Shown: one piece after another, positions 1 to 5,857 of the stretch | Layout: each line of letters starts with the position of its first letter | Numbering within the stretch: position 1 is the stretch's first letter | Assembly (NCBI GenBank): GCA_017633865.1 | Contig: JAGBOM010000055.1 | Coordinates: 1 to 5,857, forward strand | Direction of reading: 5' to 3' | Source: Opitutales bacterium | GTDB taxonomy: Bacteria; Verrucomicrobiota; Verrucomicrobiia; Opitutales; Intestinicryptomonadaceae | Length of the DNA stretch: 5,857 nucleotides | The notes under the pieces: model-generated | Seen by the model: only the letters and a program-made list of their open reading frames with translations | What the model was told of the DNA's origin: nothing | Database searches by the model: none | Program-made: the position numbers and the translations under genes

Positions 1-861
1 CGTTCCGAGGTTGCCCAGCCGCGAGCGCAGCCTGCCGACAGTTTGCGGCGTGAGCGAAATTTCGGGGACCAAAAATATGCAGCCGCCGCCGTTTTTAACG
101 ACGTCGCGCATGGCGCGCATGTAAACCTCGGTCTTGCCCGAGCCCGTAACCCCGTAGAGCAGGTGGGCGCGGAATTTATTTTCGGCGACGGCGTTTGAAA
201 TGTCTTTAAAGGCGGCGGATTGCTCGTCGTTAAGCGGGAGGAAGTCCTCGGGGATTTTTTCGGCGGCGGAGAGGGGGTCGTCATAGGCGGGGCGGGTTAT
301 GATTTTTTCGCGCTCCTTAAACACGCCTTTTAAGATTAGCGCGCTTGCGGCGGAGTCGCCCGCGCCCGCCATTTTTAGAAGCGCGGCTCTAAGCATGGGC
401 TCTCCGTTTTCCTTTAAAGCTTGGTAGAGCGCAAATTGCGCGGGGGCGCGTTTTTTCAGCTTTTGCTCCTCGTCGGCCGAAAGGCTGCGCTCCAACACGA
501 GCTCCTTGGCGCGCATTGGGTCTTTGCCGCTTCTTACGACTGCGGGAATCATGGACTCCAGCACGCATTGCAGGCCGCAGCAGTAGTAGTCTTTCATCCA
601 AAGGGCGAGCTTTACCAAGTCGGGCGTTAGCACCCGCTGGGGCTGCACAAGCTCTGAAATGTGTTTTAACTTAAAGCCGCCTTCGCCCGCCTTCGCCCCT
701 TCAATCTTTACGACAACCCCCGCCGCGCTCGAATTTCTAAGCGGCACGCGCACCATCGAGCCCACCGAAACCTTCCCGGCCAAATTTGCGGGTATGCGGT
801 AGGTCAGAAGGCGGTCTATGCCGCTAAAAAGAGCCACTTGCGCTGCCGAATTTTCGTCCAT
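1..861 (-). CDS. priA: Primosomal protein N' (PriA replication-restart helicase), N-terminal part, cut by window edge
   Basis: PriA is a 3'-to-5' superfamily 2 DNA helicase that binds stalled or repaired replication forks in the cytoplasm and starts reloading of the replicative helicase. The first 287 codons are visible and the gene runs off the left edge, so the helicase C-lobe and zinc-binding cysteines are not seen. Residues 15-43 (IDRLLTYRIP, then GSMVRVPLRN) match the N-terminal 3'-end DNA-binding domain. VLTPDLVKLALWMKDYY at 77-93 is the typical junction into the winged-helix region. PLNDEQ at 209-214 opens the helicase lobe, GVTGSGKT at 237-244 is the Walker A motif with K243, and LVPEISLTPQ at 264-273 is the PriA motif Ia. 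The ATG at 861 sits at the family's usual start, with no Shine-Dalgarno sequence ahead of it. It is divergent from nadA. The identification is firm. Confidence 0.95.
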   Translation of the reverse strand, partial: MDENSAAQVALFSGIDRLLTYRIPANLAGKVSVGSMVRVPLRNSSAAGVVVKIEGAKAGEGGFKLKHISELVQPQRVLTPDLVKLALWMKDYYCCGLQCVLESMIPAVVRSGKDPMRAKELVLERSLSADEEQKLKKRAPAQFALYQALKENGEPMLRAALLKMAGAGDSAASALILKGVFKEREKIITRPAYDDPLSAAEKIPEDFLPLNDEQSAAFKDISNAVAENKFRAHLLYGVTGSGKTEVYMRAMRDVVKNGGGCIFLVPEISLTPQTVGRLRSRLGNLGT

Positions 862-921
862 TGTCTTAAATTGAAATATATTGACCGCGCGGGGGGTATA
901 TGTCAATTTCTTGCTAATAAT
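862..921. promoter_or_regulatory. Divergent priA/nadA intergenic region with opposed -35-like boxes in an inverted repeat
   Basis: These 60 bp must hold the start signals of both genes if each has its own promoter. An inverted repeat is visible: ATTGAC at 880-885 and GTCAAT at 902-907, with 16 bp between. The arms extend to 8 bp (878-885 and 902-909) with one mismatch. Read on the minus strand, the right arm gives a perfect TTGACA (906-901). A TATATT box (880-875) lies 20 bp further on, a longer spacer than ideal, and CAATAT lies at the ideal 17 bp but matches poorly. Read on the plus strand, the left arm gives TTGACC (881-886), with no convincing -10 box at the right distance. Promoter activity is inferred; the repeat is directly visible. 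It could also be an operator for a dimeric repressor. Confidence 0.35.
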
Positions 922-1893
922 ATGGAACCTATAATTTTTCCCCCCTACAAAGACTCGCCCAAGCCCGCGCTTAGCCCCCTGCAAGAGGAGGTTCTGCGCC
1001 TCAAGCGCGAGCGCAACGCCGTGATTTTGGCGCACAACTATGTCGACGAAGACATACAGCTAATAGCGGATTTCTGCGGCGATTCTCTGGGGCTTTCGTT
1101 CCAGGCGCGCGACACGTCCGCGGACGTCATCGTGTTTTGCGGCGTGGACTTTATGGCCGAAACCGCCAAAATCCTGAACCCCGAAAAAACGGTTTTGATG
1201 CCCGACGCCGCTTCTGGCTGCTCGCTTGAGGAGTCTTGCTCGGCGGAGGAGCTTGCGGCGTTTAAGCGCGAATATCCCGACTCCGCGGTGGTTTCGTACA
1301 TAAATTGCAGCGGGGCGGTGAAGGCCGAAAGCGACGTTATTTGCACGAGCGGCAACGCTGTAAAAATCGTCGAAAAATTCCCGAAAGACAGGCGCATAAT
1401 TTTCGCCCCCGACAAATATTTGGGCTCTTGGGTAGAGGAGCAAACCGGCAGAAAAATGATTCTTTGGGACGGCTGCTGCTGCGCCCACGCCTCTTACGAC
1501 CCGGAGGCGATTAAAAAAATCAAGGCCGCCCTCAACGCGCCCGTAGTCTGCCACCCCGAATGCCCCAAGCCCGTGAGGGACGTTTGCGACTTTGTCTGCA
1601 GCACTGAAAAGATGATAAACTGGGCGCGCGAAAACCCGTCAAAAACGATAATCGTGGCCACGGTTTTCCAGATGATACACCGCCTGCGCCGCGAGGTTCC
1701 CGACAAAATCTTCGTCGCCGCCCCGCCCAACGACATTCAAAACTGCAAGCGCTGCCGCCATATGGATAAAAACACGCTCGAAAAGGTGCGCGACTGCCTG
1801 CGGGATATGTCGCCGAGCATAAAGGTCGACCCCGAGCTCGCGAAAAAGGCGAGAAAGCCCATCGAAAAAATGCTCGAATGGAGCAAAAAATAG
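922..1893 (+). CDS. nadA: Quinolinate synthase NadA (4Fe-4S enzyme)
   Basis: NadA condenses iminoaspartate (from NadB) with dihydroxyacetone phosphate to make quinolinate, the precursor of NAD; it is cytosolic and needs one [4Fe-4S] cluster. The 323-residue product spans the family fold. HNY at 38-40 and YIN at 127-129 match substrate-binding segments, TSGN at 142-145 corresponds to the usual TS(S/A)N, and HPE at 211-213 and ST at 227-228 also fit. The expected cluster ligands are C100 (in SGCSL), C186 (in WDGCCCAH, 182-189) and C278 (in CKRCRHM, 275-281). C275 and C278 form a CxxC like the C-terminal cysteines of E. coli NadA, which are reported to be redox sensitive. ATG at 922 was chosen because family similarity begins just after it; an upstream ATG at 838 would overlap priA and add 28 unrelated residues. 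There is no Shine-Dalgarno sequence. The gene ends with TAG and is followed by a terminator, so it appears monocistronic. nadB and nadC are not in view. Confidence 0.96.
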   Translation: MEPIIFPPYKDSPKPALSPLQEEVLRLKRERNAVILAHNYVDEDIQLIADFCGDSLGLSFQARDTSADVIVFCGVDFMAETAKILNPEKTVLMPDAASGCSLEESCSAEELAAFKREYPDSAVVSYINCSGAVKAESDVICTSGNAVKIVEKFPKDRRIIFAPDKYLGSWVEEQTGRKMILWDGCCCAHASYDPEAIKKIKAALNAPVVCHPECPKPVRDVCDFVCSTEKMINWARENPSKTIIVATVFQMIHRLRREVPDKIFVAAPPNDIQNCKRCRHMDKNTLEKVRDCLRDMSPSIKVDPELAKKARKPIEKMLEWSKK

Positions 1894-1921
1894 CGGCGAA
1901 CCCCAAAAAAATTTGACGCCG

Positions 1922-1958
1922 AAGCGGGGGATTTTTCGCGAAAGCCCCCGCTTTTTTT
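1922..1958 (+). terminator. Rho-independent terminator of nadA
   Basis: A perfect 9-bp stem is formed by AAGCGGGGG (1922-1930) and CCCCCGCTT (1945-1953), with T at 1952-1958 giving a seven-residue U-tract. The 14-nt loop contains the palindrome TTTCGCGAAA (1934-1943), which could form a small inner hairpin on top of the stem. It lies 28 nt after the nadA stop codon and points the same way, so it should separate nadA transcription from dnaE. The stem arms are complementary but the A-tract needed for efficient bidirectional action on the minus strand is only two bases. Confidence 0.9.
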
Positions 1959-2016
1959 ATAATATGTTGACTCGATTTGCCCGCGCCGTAGTCTAAAAAA
2001 ATAAAAATTTTCGCCA
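1958..2016 (+). promoter_or_regulatory. Probable dnaE promoter and leader region
   Basis: This is the only space between the nadA terminator and dnaE, so a dnaE promoter is expected here. TTGACT (1967-1972) is a good -35 candidate, but what lies 16-17 bp downstream (TAGTCT at 1989-1994) is a weak -10 match. A perfect TATAAT at 1958-1963 overlaps the end of the terminator U-tract, but the sequence 17 bp upstream of it (TTCGCG) is not a -35 box. The last 20 bases before the ATG are strongly A/T rich with A-runs and contain no Shine-Dalgarno motif. The region is assigned by position; the exact boxes are uncertain. Confidence 0.35.
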
Positions 2017-3507
2017 ATGGACTTCGTACACTTGCATTTGCATACAGACCACAGCTTTCTGGACGGCTGCAGCAGGGTTGACCGCCTGATTGCGCGCGTT
2101 GCGGAGCTTGGAATGCCCGCCGTGGCTATGACCGACCACGGCAATATGTCCGGCGCCATAGACTTTTACAACGCCGCCAAAAAAAGCGGCGTAAAGCCTC
2201 TTTGCGGCTGCGAAATCTACTTTGTAAACGACCACAAAATGGAGGACCGCCCCCCGCGCCGAATCGAAAAGACCGACGACATAGGCGACGTCGAGGCCGA
2301 CCCAGGCCTTTTGCGCCCCGAAAATTTCCCGAAGAACCAAATACACCATAAAACGCTAATCGCGCAAAACTACGAGGGCTTTTTGAACCTCGCAAAAATA
2401 ACGTCCGAGGCCTACACGCGCGGCTTTTACTACAAGCCGAGGGTTGACTTTGAAACGCTCGCAAAATACTCAAAGGGCATAATAGCCCTAAGCGGCTGCC
2501 TAAACGGAGTGGCGTCGCAATATCTGCTTTATTCCGACTACGAATCCGCCCGCGCGGCCACCGCCAAGTTTTTGGACATCTTCGGGCGCGACCGCTATTT
2601 TATAGAGGTGCAAAACCACTTTATGCCCCAGCAGAAAAAAATCCTTCCGGGGCTTGTGCGGCTCGCCAAGGAGTTCGGGCTTAGGTGCGTGGCCACCAAC
2701 GATTCCCACTACGTCTATAAGGCAGACGCCGAGGTGCACGACGCCATGCTTTGCATACAAACCGGCAAGGTTGTTTCCGACACCGACAGAATGCGCTACC
2801 CCAACAGCGAGTTCTACGTAAAAACGCGCGACGAAATGGCCGCCGCGCTCGGCGAAATCGAGGGCTGTCTTGACAACACCGTGGCCGTCGCCGAAATGGT
2901 CGATCTGCAAATCCCCTTCGGCGAAAACCACTACCCGCGCTACGAGAAGCCCGCGGAAATTTCCTACAATAAGGACGAGGAAAATTTCAGGCGCATTCTG
3001 CGCCTTTACGAGGCCAAGAAAAACGAGGTTTTAAAGCAGAACGGAAAGGAGCCCGATTTTAAAATCGCCGAGTCCGACTACCCCAAATTTTTCAAGAACG
3101 GGCTCTTTTTGTTCGACCTTTGCAAAAAGGGGCTCATGGAGCGCTACGGCGTGGACTACGACCGTCCCGAGGCCTACGTCCCCAAAAGCGGCGAGCCGCC
3201 GAACCGCGCAAAATTCCTTTGCGACAAGCTCGACTACGAGCTTTCGATAATCGTGGGCGCGGGCTTTGTGGACTATTTTTTGATTGTTTACGACTACATC
3301 AACTGGGCGCGCTCGCAGGGCATACCCGTGGGGCCCGGCAGAGGCTCGGGCGCGGGCTGCATGATAGCCTACATGCTCCGCATTACCGACATCGACCCCC
3401 TGCGCTTCGGGCTTCTTTTTGAAAGAATGCTCTCTCTCGAGCGCGTTTCGCCCCCCGACTTCGACGTCGACTTCTGCCAGGCGCGCCGCGACGAGGTTAT
3501 AGACTAA
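2017..3507 (+). CDS. dnaE: DnaE N-terminal open frame (PHP domain and start of palm), 496 aa, ends at the premature TAA
   Basis: This is the first half of the interrupted polymerase gene. It begins MDFVHLHLH, the family's normal N-terminus, so the ATG start is well placed. The PHP domain keeps a full set of apparent metal ligands: H7, H9, D16, H41, E66, H111, C161, D229 and H231. E. coli DnaE has lost several of these. In families that keep them, the domain can bind metals and act as a 3'-5' proofreading exonuclease. The palm begins with the glycine-rich GPGRGSGAG and reaches PDFDVDF at 480-486, which carries the two palm aspartates, then stops 10 residues later after DEVID. On its own the product would lack the third catalytic aspartate, fingers, clamp-binding and OB-fold parts, so it should not polymerise DNA. 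Confidence 0.85.
   Translation: MDFVHLHLHTDHSFLDGCSRVDRLIARVAELGMPAVAMTDHGNMSGAIDFYNAAKKSGVKPLCGCEIYFVNDHKMEDRPPRRIEKTDDIGDVEADPGLLRPENFPKNQIHHKTLIAQNYEGFLNLAKITSEAYTRGFYYKPRVDFETLAKYSKGIIALSGCLNGVASQYLLYSDYESARAATAKFLDIFGRDRYFIEVQNHFMPQQKKILPGLVRLAKEFGLRCVATNDSHYVYKADAEVHDAMLCIQTGKVVSDTDRMRYPNSEFYVKTRDEMAAALGEIEGCLDNTVAVAEMVDLQIPFGENHYPRYEKPAEISYNKDEENFRRILRLYEAKKNEVLKQNGKEPDFKIAESDYPKFFKNGLFLFDLCKKGLMERYGVDYDRPEAYVPKSGEPPNRAKFLCDKLDYELSIIVGAGFVDYFLIVYDYINWARSQGIPVGPGRGSGAGCMIAYMLRITDIDPLRFGLLFERMLSLERVSPPDFDVDFCQARRDEVID
3505..3507 (+). other. dnaE: In-frame TAA stop codon inside dnaE
   Basis: The stop is codon 497 of the dnaE frame, between GAC (D496) and GTC (V498). Frame and conserved sequence continue directly after it: VRRKYGEDH, then [11 protein letters not shown], a core DnaE block. 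E. coli has the equivalent VIEHVADMYG followed by IITFGTMAAKAVIRD, with a sense codon at this point. TAA differs by one base from the tyrosine codons TAC and TAT, and an aromatic or similar residue fits well here. No insertion or deletion is needed to restore the gene. The following base is G, and the downstream codons do not match the known leaky UAG-CAR-YYA context. Confidence 0.95.
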
Positions 3508-3588
3508 GTCCGCCGCAAGTACGGCGAGGACCACGTCGCAAACATCATAACTTTCGGCACTCTCGGCGCGAAGGTTGTTATCCGCGAC

Positions 3589-5808
3589 TTGGCGAGGGTG
3601 AACTCCATGCCCTACAACGAGGCCAACCTCTTCGCCAAAAAAATTCCCGACGACCTTAAAATCACGCTCGAGGCCGCCTACGAAAAGTCCGCGGAGCTGC
3701 GCGAATATCTGGACTCCTCGGCGGAGGCGAGGCACATCTTCAGCCAGGCCAAGACGCTCGAGGGCATGATACGCCAAACGGGCAAGCACGCCTGCGGCAT
3801 AATAATCGGAGACCAGCCGCTTTCAAACATCGTCCCCGTAATGATTCAGGAGGGCGCGCTCACCACGCAGTTCCCGAAAACTCCGGACGAGGAGCTCGGG
3901 CTTTTGAAGGCGGACTTTCTCGGCCTTAAAACGCTCGACGTGATTTTCGGGGCGGAGCAGAACATCTTGCGCGCGCGCCCGGGCGAAACTTTCGACATAG
4001 AAAAAATCCCCCTCGACGACCCCGCCACCTACCGCCTTTTAAACAGCGGCATTACAACGGGCGTTTTCCAGCTCGAAAGCGAAGGCATGCAAAACCTTTG
4101 CAGGCGCATAGGCCTTAGCGCGTTCGAGGAAATCATCGCCCTTATCGCGCTCTACCGCCCCGGGCCCATGCAGTTTATCGACCAGTATATAGAGGGCAAG
4201 AAAGACGCGTCAAAAGTGCAGATTCCGCACCCGCTTCTAAAAGACCTCGTAAGCGAGACCTACGGGGTTATCGTCTATCAGGAGCAGGTGATGATGGCAG
4301 CGCGAATCATAGAGGGATATACGCTCGGCGAGGCGGACATTCTGCGCCGCGCAATGGGCAAGAAAAAGCCCGAAGTCATGGCAAAGCAAAAGGCCGTTTT
4401 TGTGGAGCGCGCAAAAAAATTCAACAATATCGAAAGCGGCGAGGCGGAGCGGATTTTCGCGATACTCGAAAAGTTCGCCCAGTACGGCTTTAACAAATCG
4501 CACTCCGCGGCGTACGCGATGCTTTCTTACAGAACCGCGTATTTGAAGGCGAACTACCCCGTCGAGTTTATGGCGGCGGTGCTCTCGAGCGAGCTCGGCA
4601 ACCTCGACAAGGTCGCGACGTTCATCGAGGAGTGCGAGGCCATAAACGTAAAAGTGCTCGGTCCCGACATCAACATTTCAAGAGAGGCCTTCACCCCCAT
4701 TCCCGACAAAAACTGGCTGCCGCCCGACCGCGGCGAAATCTTCGGCGAAAGCGCGGGCTCGATACGCTTCGGCCTTGCCGCCGTAAAGGGAATCGGCGAC
4801 TCCGCCTCCCAGAAAATCGTAGAGGAGCGCGACAAAAACGGGGCGTTTAAGGACATTCTCGACTTCGCAAAGCGCGTGGCGCCGAACAAGCGCGTTATGG
4901 AAAGCCTGATTTTGTCGGGCGCGTTCGACTCTTTCGGCGTTGATAGAGCCGTTTTAATGGCGAGCGCCGACGCCGTTTTGGCGCACGCCATTGACCTTCG
5001 CAAAGACTCCGAAATCGGCCAGCAAAACCTGTTCGACCTTCTGGGCGGCACCGCGGAATCTCCCGATTCCGCCGCGTCTATCCTCGCGCAAAACGTGCCG
5101 CCCATGCCGCTTGCCGACAAGCTTTTTGCGGAAAAGGAATACCTCCGCTTTTACGTTTCGGGCCACCCCATGAGCGACTACGCCGGCCTCGACGACGCCC
5201 TCGACTACGAGCCCGACGCCGATCTTATTAAGCGCATTTCAAAAGACCGTTTCAGGCTTTGCGGCGTCATATCGAACTTTACGAAAAAGCTCAGCAAAAA
5301 AGACAACAAGCCATGGGCGTACTTCACGCTTTCATCGCGCAGCGGCAAGTCTTGGCAAATCAACTTCTTCCCCTCCGCCTACGAAAAGTGCAAAGACTCT
5401 CTCGCCGACGGCCTTTGCGTATGCGTGGTGGGCGAAATCCGCTGCGAGAAGGACGGCGAAGTCCGCTACAACGGCGAAAGCGTCGCGTCAATGAAAACCG
5501 CCGCGGTTGACAGCATAAAGAGGTGCGACTGGCTTATCGACGCCGACCTCCACCCCGAGCGCTTCGTAAAAATGCTTTCAAACTATGTCTATAACGACGC
5601 CGAGGGCGGCAACGTGGAGCACCGCATATACCTGAAAGTGTCCGACGACGACTGCCTGGAGGTTGCCGAGTCCGCCAACATGCGCTCGTCTTTCAACGCG
5701 CAGGCGTTCAGGCGGCTGAAGGGCGAGGCGGGGGTTATAAAGTTTGCGGCGAGGGCTTTCCCGATACCCGAACCCGAGAGGCGGCAATTTGGGAAGTGGA
5801 AGAAGTAG
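3589..5808 (+). CDS. dnaE: DnaE C-terminal open frame (rest of palm, fingers, HhH, OB fold), up to 739 aa
   Basis: This is the second half of the interrupted dnaE, in the same frame as the first half. Possible starts after the stop are TTG 3589, GTG 3598 and ATG 3607, none with a clear Shine-Dalgarno sequence. All would leave out the conserved block encoded at 3508-3588 (VRRKYGEDH through VVIRD), so an independently started protein would lack part of the palm/fingers core; the true coding frame resumes at 3508. In this fragment's own numbering it carries HACGIII (67-73), KADFLGLK (107-114), YRPGPM (189-194), [10 protein letters not shown] (301-310), a helix-hairpin-helix at about 394-411 ([10 protein letters not shown]) and an OB fold at about 555-605. 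A QNLFDLL sequence at 479-485, before the OB fold, resembles a clamp-binding QxxLFxL motif. The gene ends with TAG. It is best read as part of a single dnaE. Confidence 0.8.
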   Translation: MARVNSMPYNEANLFAKKIPDDLKITLEAAYEKSAELREYLDSSAEARHIFSQAKTLEGMIRQTGKHACGIIIGDQPLSNIVPVMIQEGALTTQFPKTPDEELGLLKADFLGLKTLDVIFGAEQNILRARPGETFDIEKIPLDDPATYRLLNSGITTGVFQLESEGMQNLCRRIGLSAFEEIIALIALYRPGPMQFIDQYIEGKKDASKVQIPHPLLKDLVSETYGVIVYQEQVMMAARIIEGYTLGEADILRRAMGKKKPEVMAKQKAVFVERAKKFNNIESGEAERIFAILEKFAQYGFNKSHSAAYAMLSYRTAYLKANYPVEFMAAVLSSELGNLDKVATFIEECEAINVKVLGPDINISREAFTPIPDKNWLPPDRGEIFGESAGSIRFGLAAVKGIGDSASQKIVEERDKNGAFKDILDFAKRVAPNKRVMESLILSGAFDSFGVDRAVLMASADAVLAHAIDLRKDSEIGQQNLFDLLGGTAESPDSAASILAQNVPPMPLADKLFAEKEYLRFYVSGHPMSDYAGLDDALDYEPDADLIKRISKDRFRLCGVISNFTKKLSKKDNKPWAYFTLSSRSGKSWQINFFPSAYEKCKDSLADGLCVCVVGEIRCEKDGEVRYNGESVASMKTAAVDSIKRCDWLIDADLHPERFVKMLSNYVYNDAEGGNVEHRIYLKVSDDDCLEVAESANMRSSFNAQAFRRLKGEAGVIKFAARAFPIPEPERRQFGKWKK

Positions 5809-5857
5809 GGCGGAGGCTTTTTTATTTGTTCTTCCCCCCCCCCCCCCCAAAAAAAAA
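5809..5857. other. Non-coding tail ending in a C15-A9 homopolymer, probable contig end
   Basis: Only 49 bases follow the dnaE stop codon. They contain six T at 5818-5823, then 15 C at 5834-5848 and 9 A at 5849-5857 at the very edge. No hairpin precedes the T-run, so I do not call a terminator. The double homopolymer looks like a low-complexity breakpoint or assembly artefact; a genuine hypervariable tract cannot be excluded. Confidence 0.6.

Larger units (their letters stand above)
2017..5808 (+). pseudogene. dnaE: DNA polymerase III subunit alpha, full-length frame interrupted by one internal TAA
   Basis: DnaE is the catalytic subunit of the replicative polymerase III holoenzyme. One frame of 1263 codons (counting the internal stop) covers the whole protein, compared with 1160 residues in E. 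coli. In order: PHP domain (about 1-280); GPGRGSGAG (439-447) and PDFDVDF (480-486) in the palm; the stop at codon 497; HACGIII (591-597); KADFLGLK (631-638), whose D633 is expected to be the third catalytic aspartate; YRPGPM (713-718); [11 protein letters not shown] (749-759); LRRAMGKKK (776-784); [10 protein letters not shown] (825-834); the helix-hairpin-helix region around 918-935; SGHPMSDY (1048-1055); and an OB fold around 1079-1130. Conservation is intact on both sides of the stop, with no other disruption. I list it as a pseudogene only because of the stop. An assembly or base-call error in a functional essential gene is at least as likely, with readthrough a remoter option. Confidence 0.85.

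Noticed and set aside
838..921. Upstream ATG extending nadA by 28 codons.
   Set aside because: It overlaps the start of priA on the other strand, adds residues unlike NadA, and covers the whole divergent promoter region; ATG 922 fits the family start.
930..935. Perfect TATAAT as a -10 box.
   Set aside because: It lies inside the nadA coding region, after the chosen start, and has no -35 box at suitable spacing.
3490..3600. Split-intein or intein-type split of DnaE, as in cyanobacteria.
   Set aside because: The DnaE sequence continues directly on both sides of the stop, with no intein motifs and no inserted sequence.
3480..3600. Frameshift or programmed frameshifting at the dnaE break.
   Set aside because: Both halves are in the same frame, so no shift is needed; only the one stop codon interrupts.
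3031..3789. A 252-codon open frame on the minus strand across the dnaE interruption.
   Set aside because: It is a shadow of the conserved dnaE coding strand in GC-rich DNA; its product is low-complexity and resembles no family I know, while the plus frame is unmistakable DnaE.
5809..5830. Rho-independent terminator for dnaE.
   Set aside because: There is a short T-run at 5818-5823 but no upstream inverted repeat to form a stem.

Overview
This bacterial window holds three housekeeping genes. A primosomal helicase gene (priA) runs leftward off the left edge. Divergent from it and separated by 60 bp is quinolinate synthase (nadA), running rightward. A strong intrinsic terminator follows nadA, and then comes the replicative DNA polymerase III alpha subunit (dnaE), also rightward. 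The last 49 bases are non-coding and end in a run of 15 C followed by 9 A, which looks like a contig end. I see no tRNA, rRNA, CRISPR array, insertion sequence or phage gene.

The main anomaly is in dnaE. Both halves lie in one reading frame and together make a complete, normally ordered PHP / palm-fingers-thumb / helix-hairpin-helix / OB-fold polymerase. A single in-frame TAA at 3505-3507 cuts it just after the catalytic PDFDVDF motif, where DnaE relatives continue without a break. The simplest readings are a one-base error or mutation from a tyrosine codon (TAC or TAT to TAA). Translational readthrough or a recent nonsense mutation backed by another polymerase gene are less likely. A perfect split gene is unlikely, because no start codon after the stop would recover the conserved block between the halves.

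The organism cannot be fixed from three core genes. GC content is moderate to high, with many A/T homopolymers inside and between genes. None of the three starts has a recognisable Shine-Dalgarno sequence. The DnaE protein is the long DnaE1 type with an intact PHP metal site. My best guess is a host-associated or uncultured member of the Verrucomicrobiota (Opitutae-like), with Bacteroidota-like or other lineages possible; confidence is low.

Functionally, PriA (replication restart) and DnaE (replicative synthesis) both serve chromosome replication, and NadA makes the quinolinate precursor of NAD. Nothing shows that they are co-regulated: nadA and dnaE are separated by a terminator, and priA is on the opposite strand. 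No undescribed system is evident; the TAA within dnaE is what most deserves a check.
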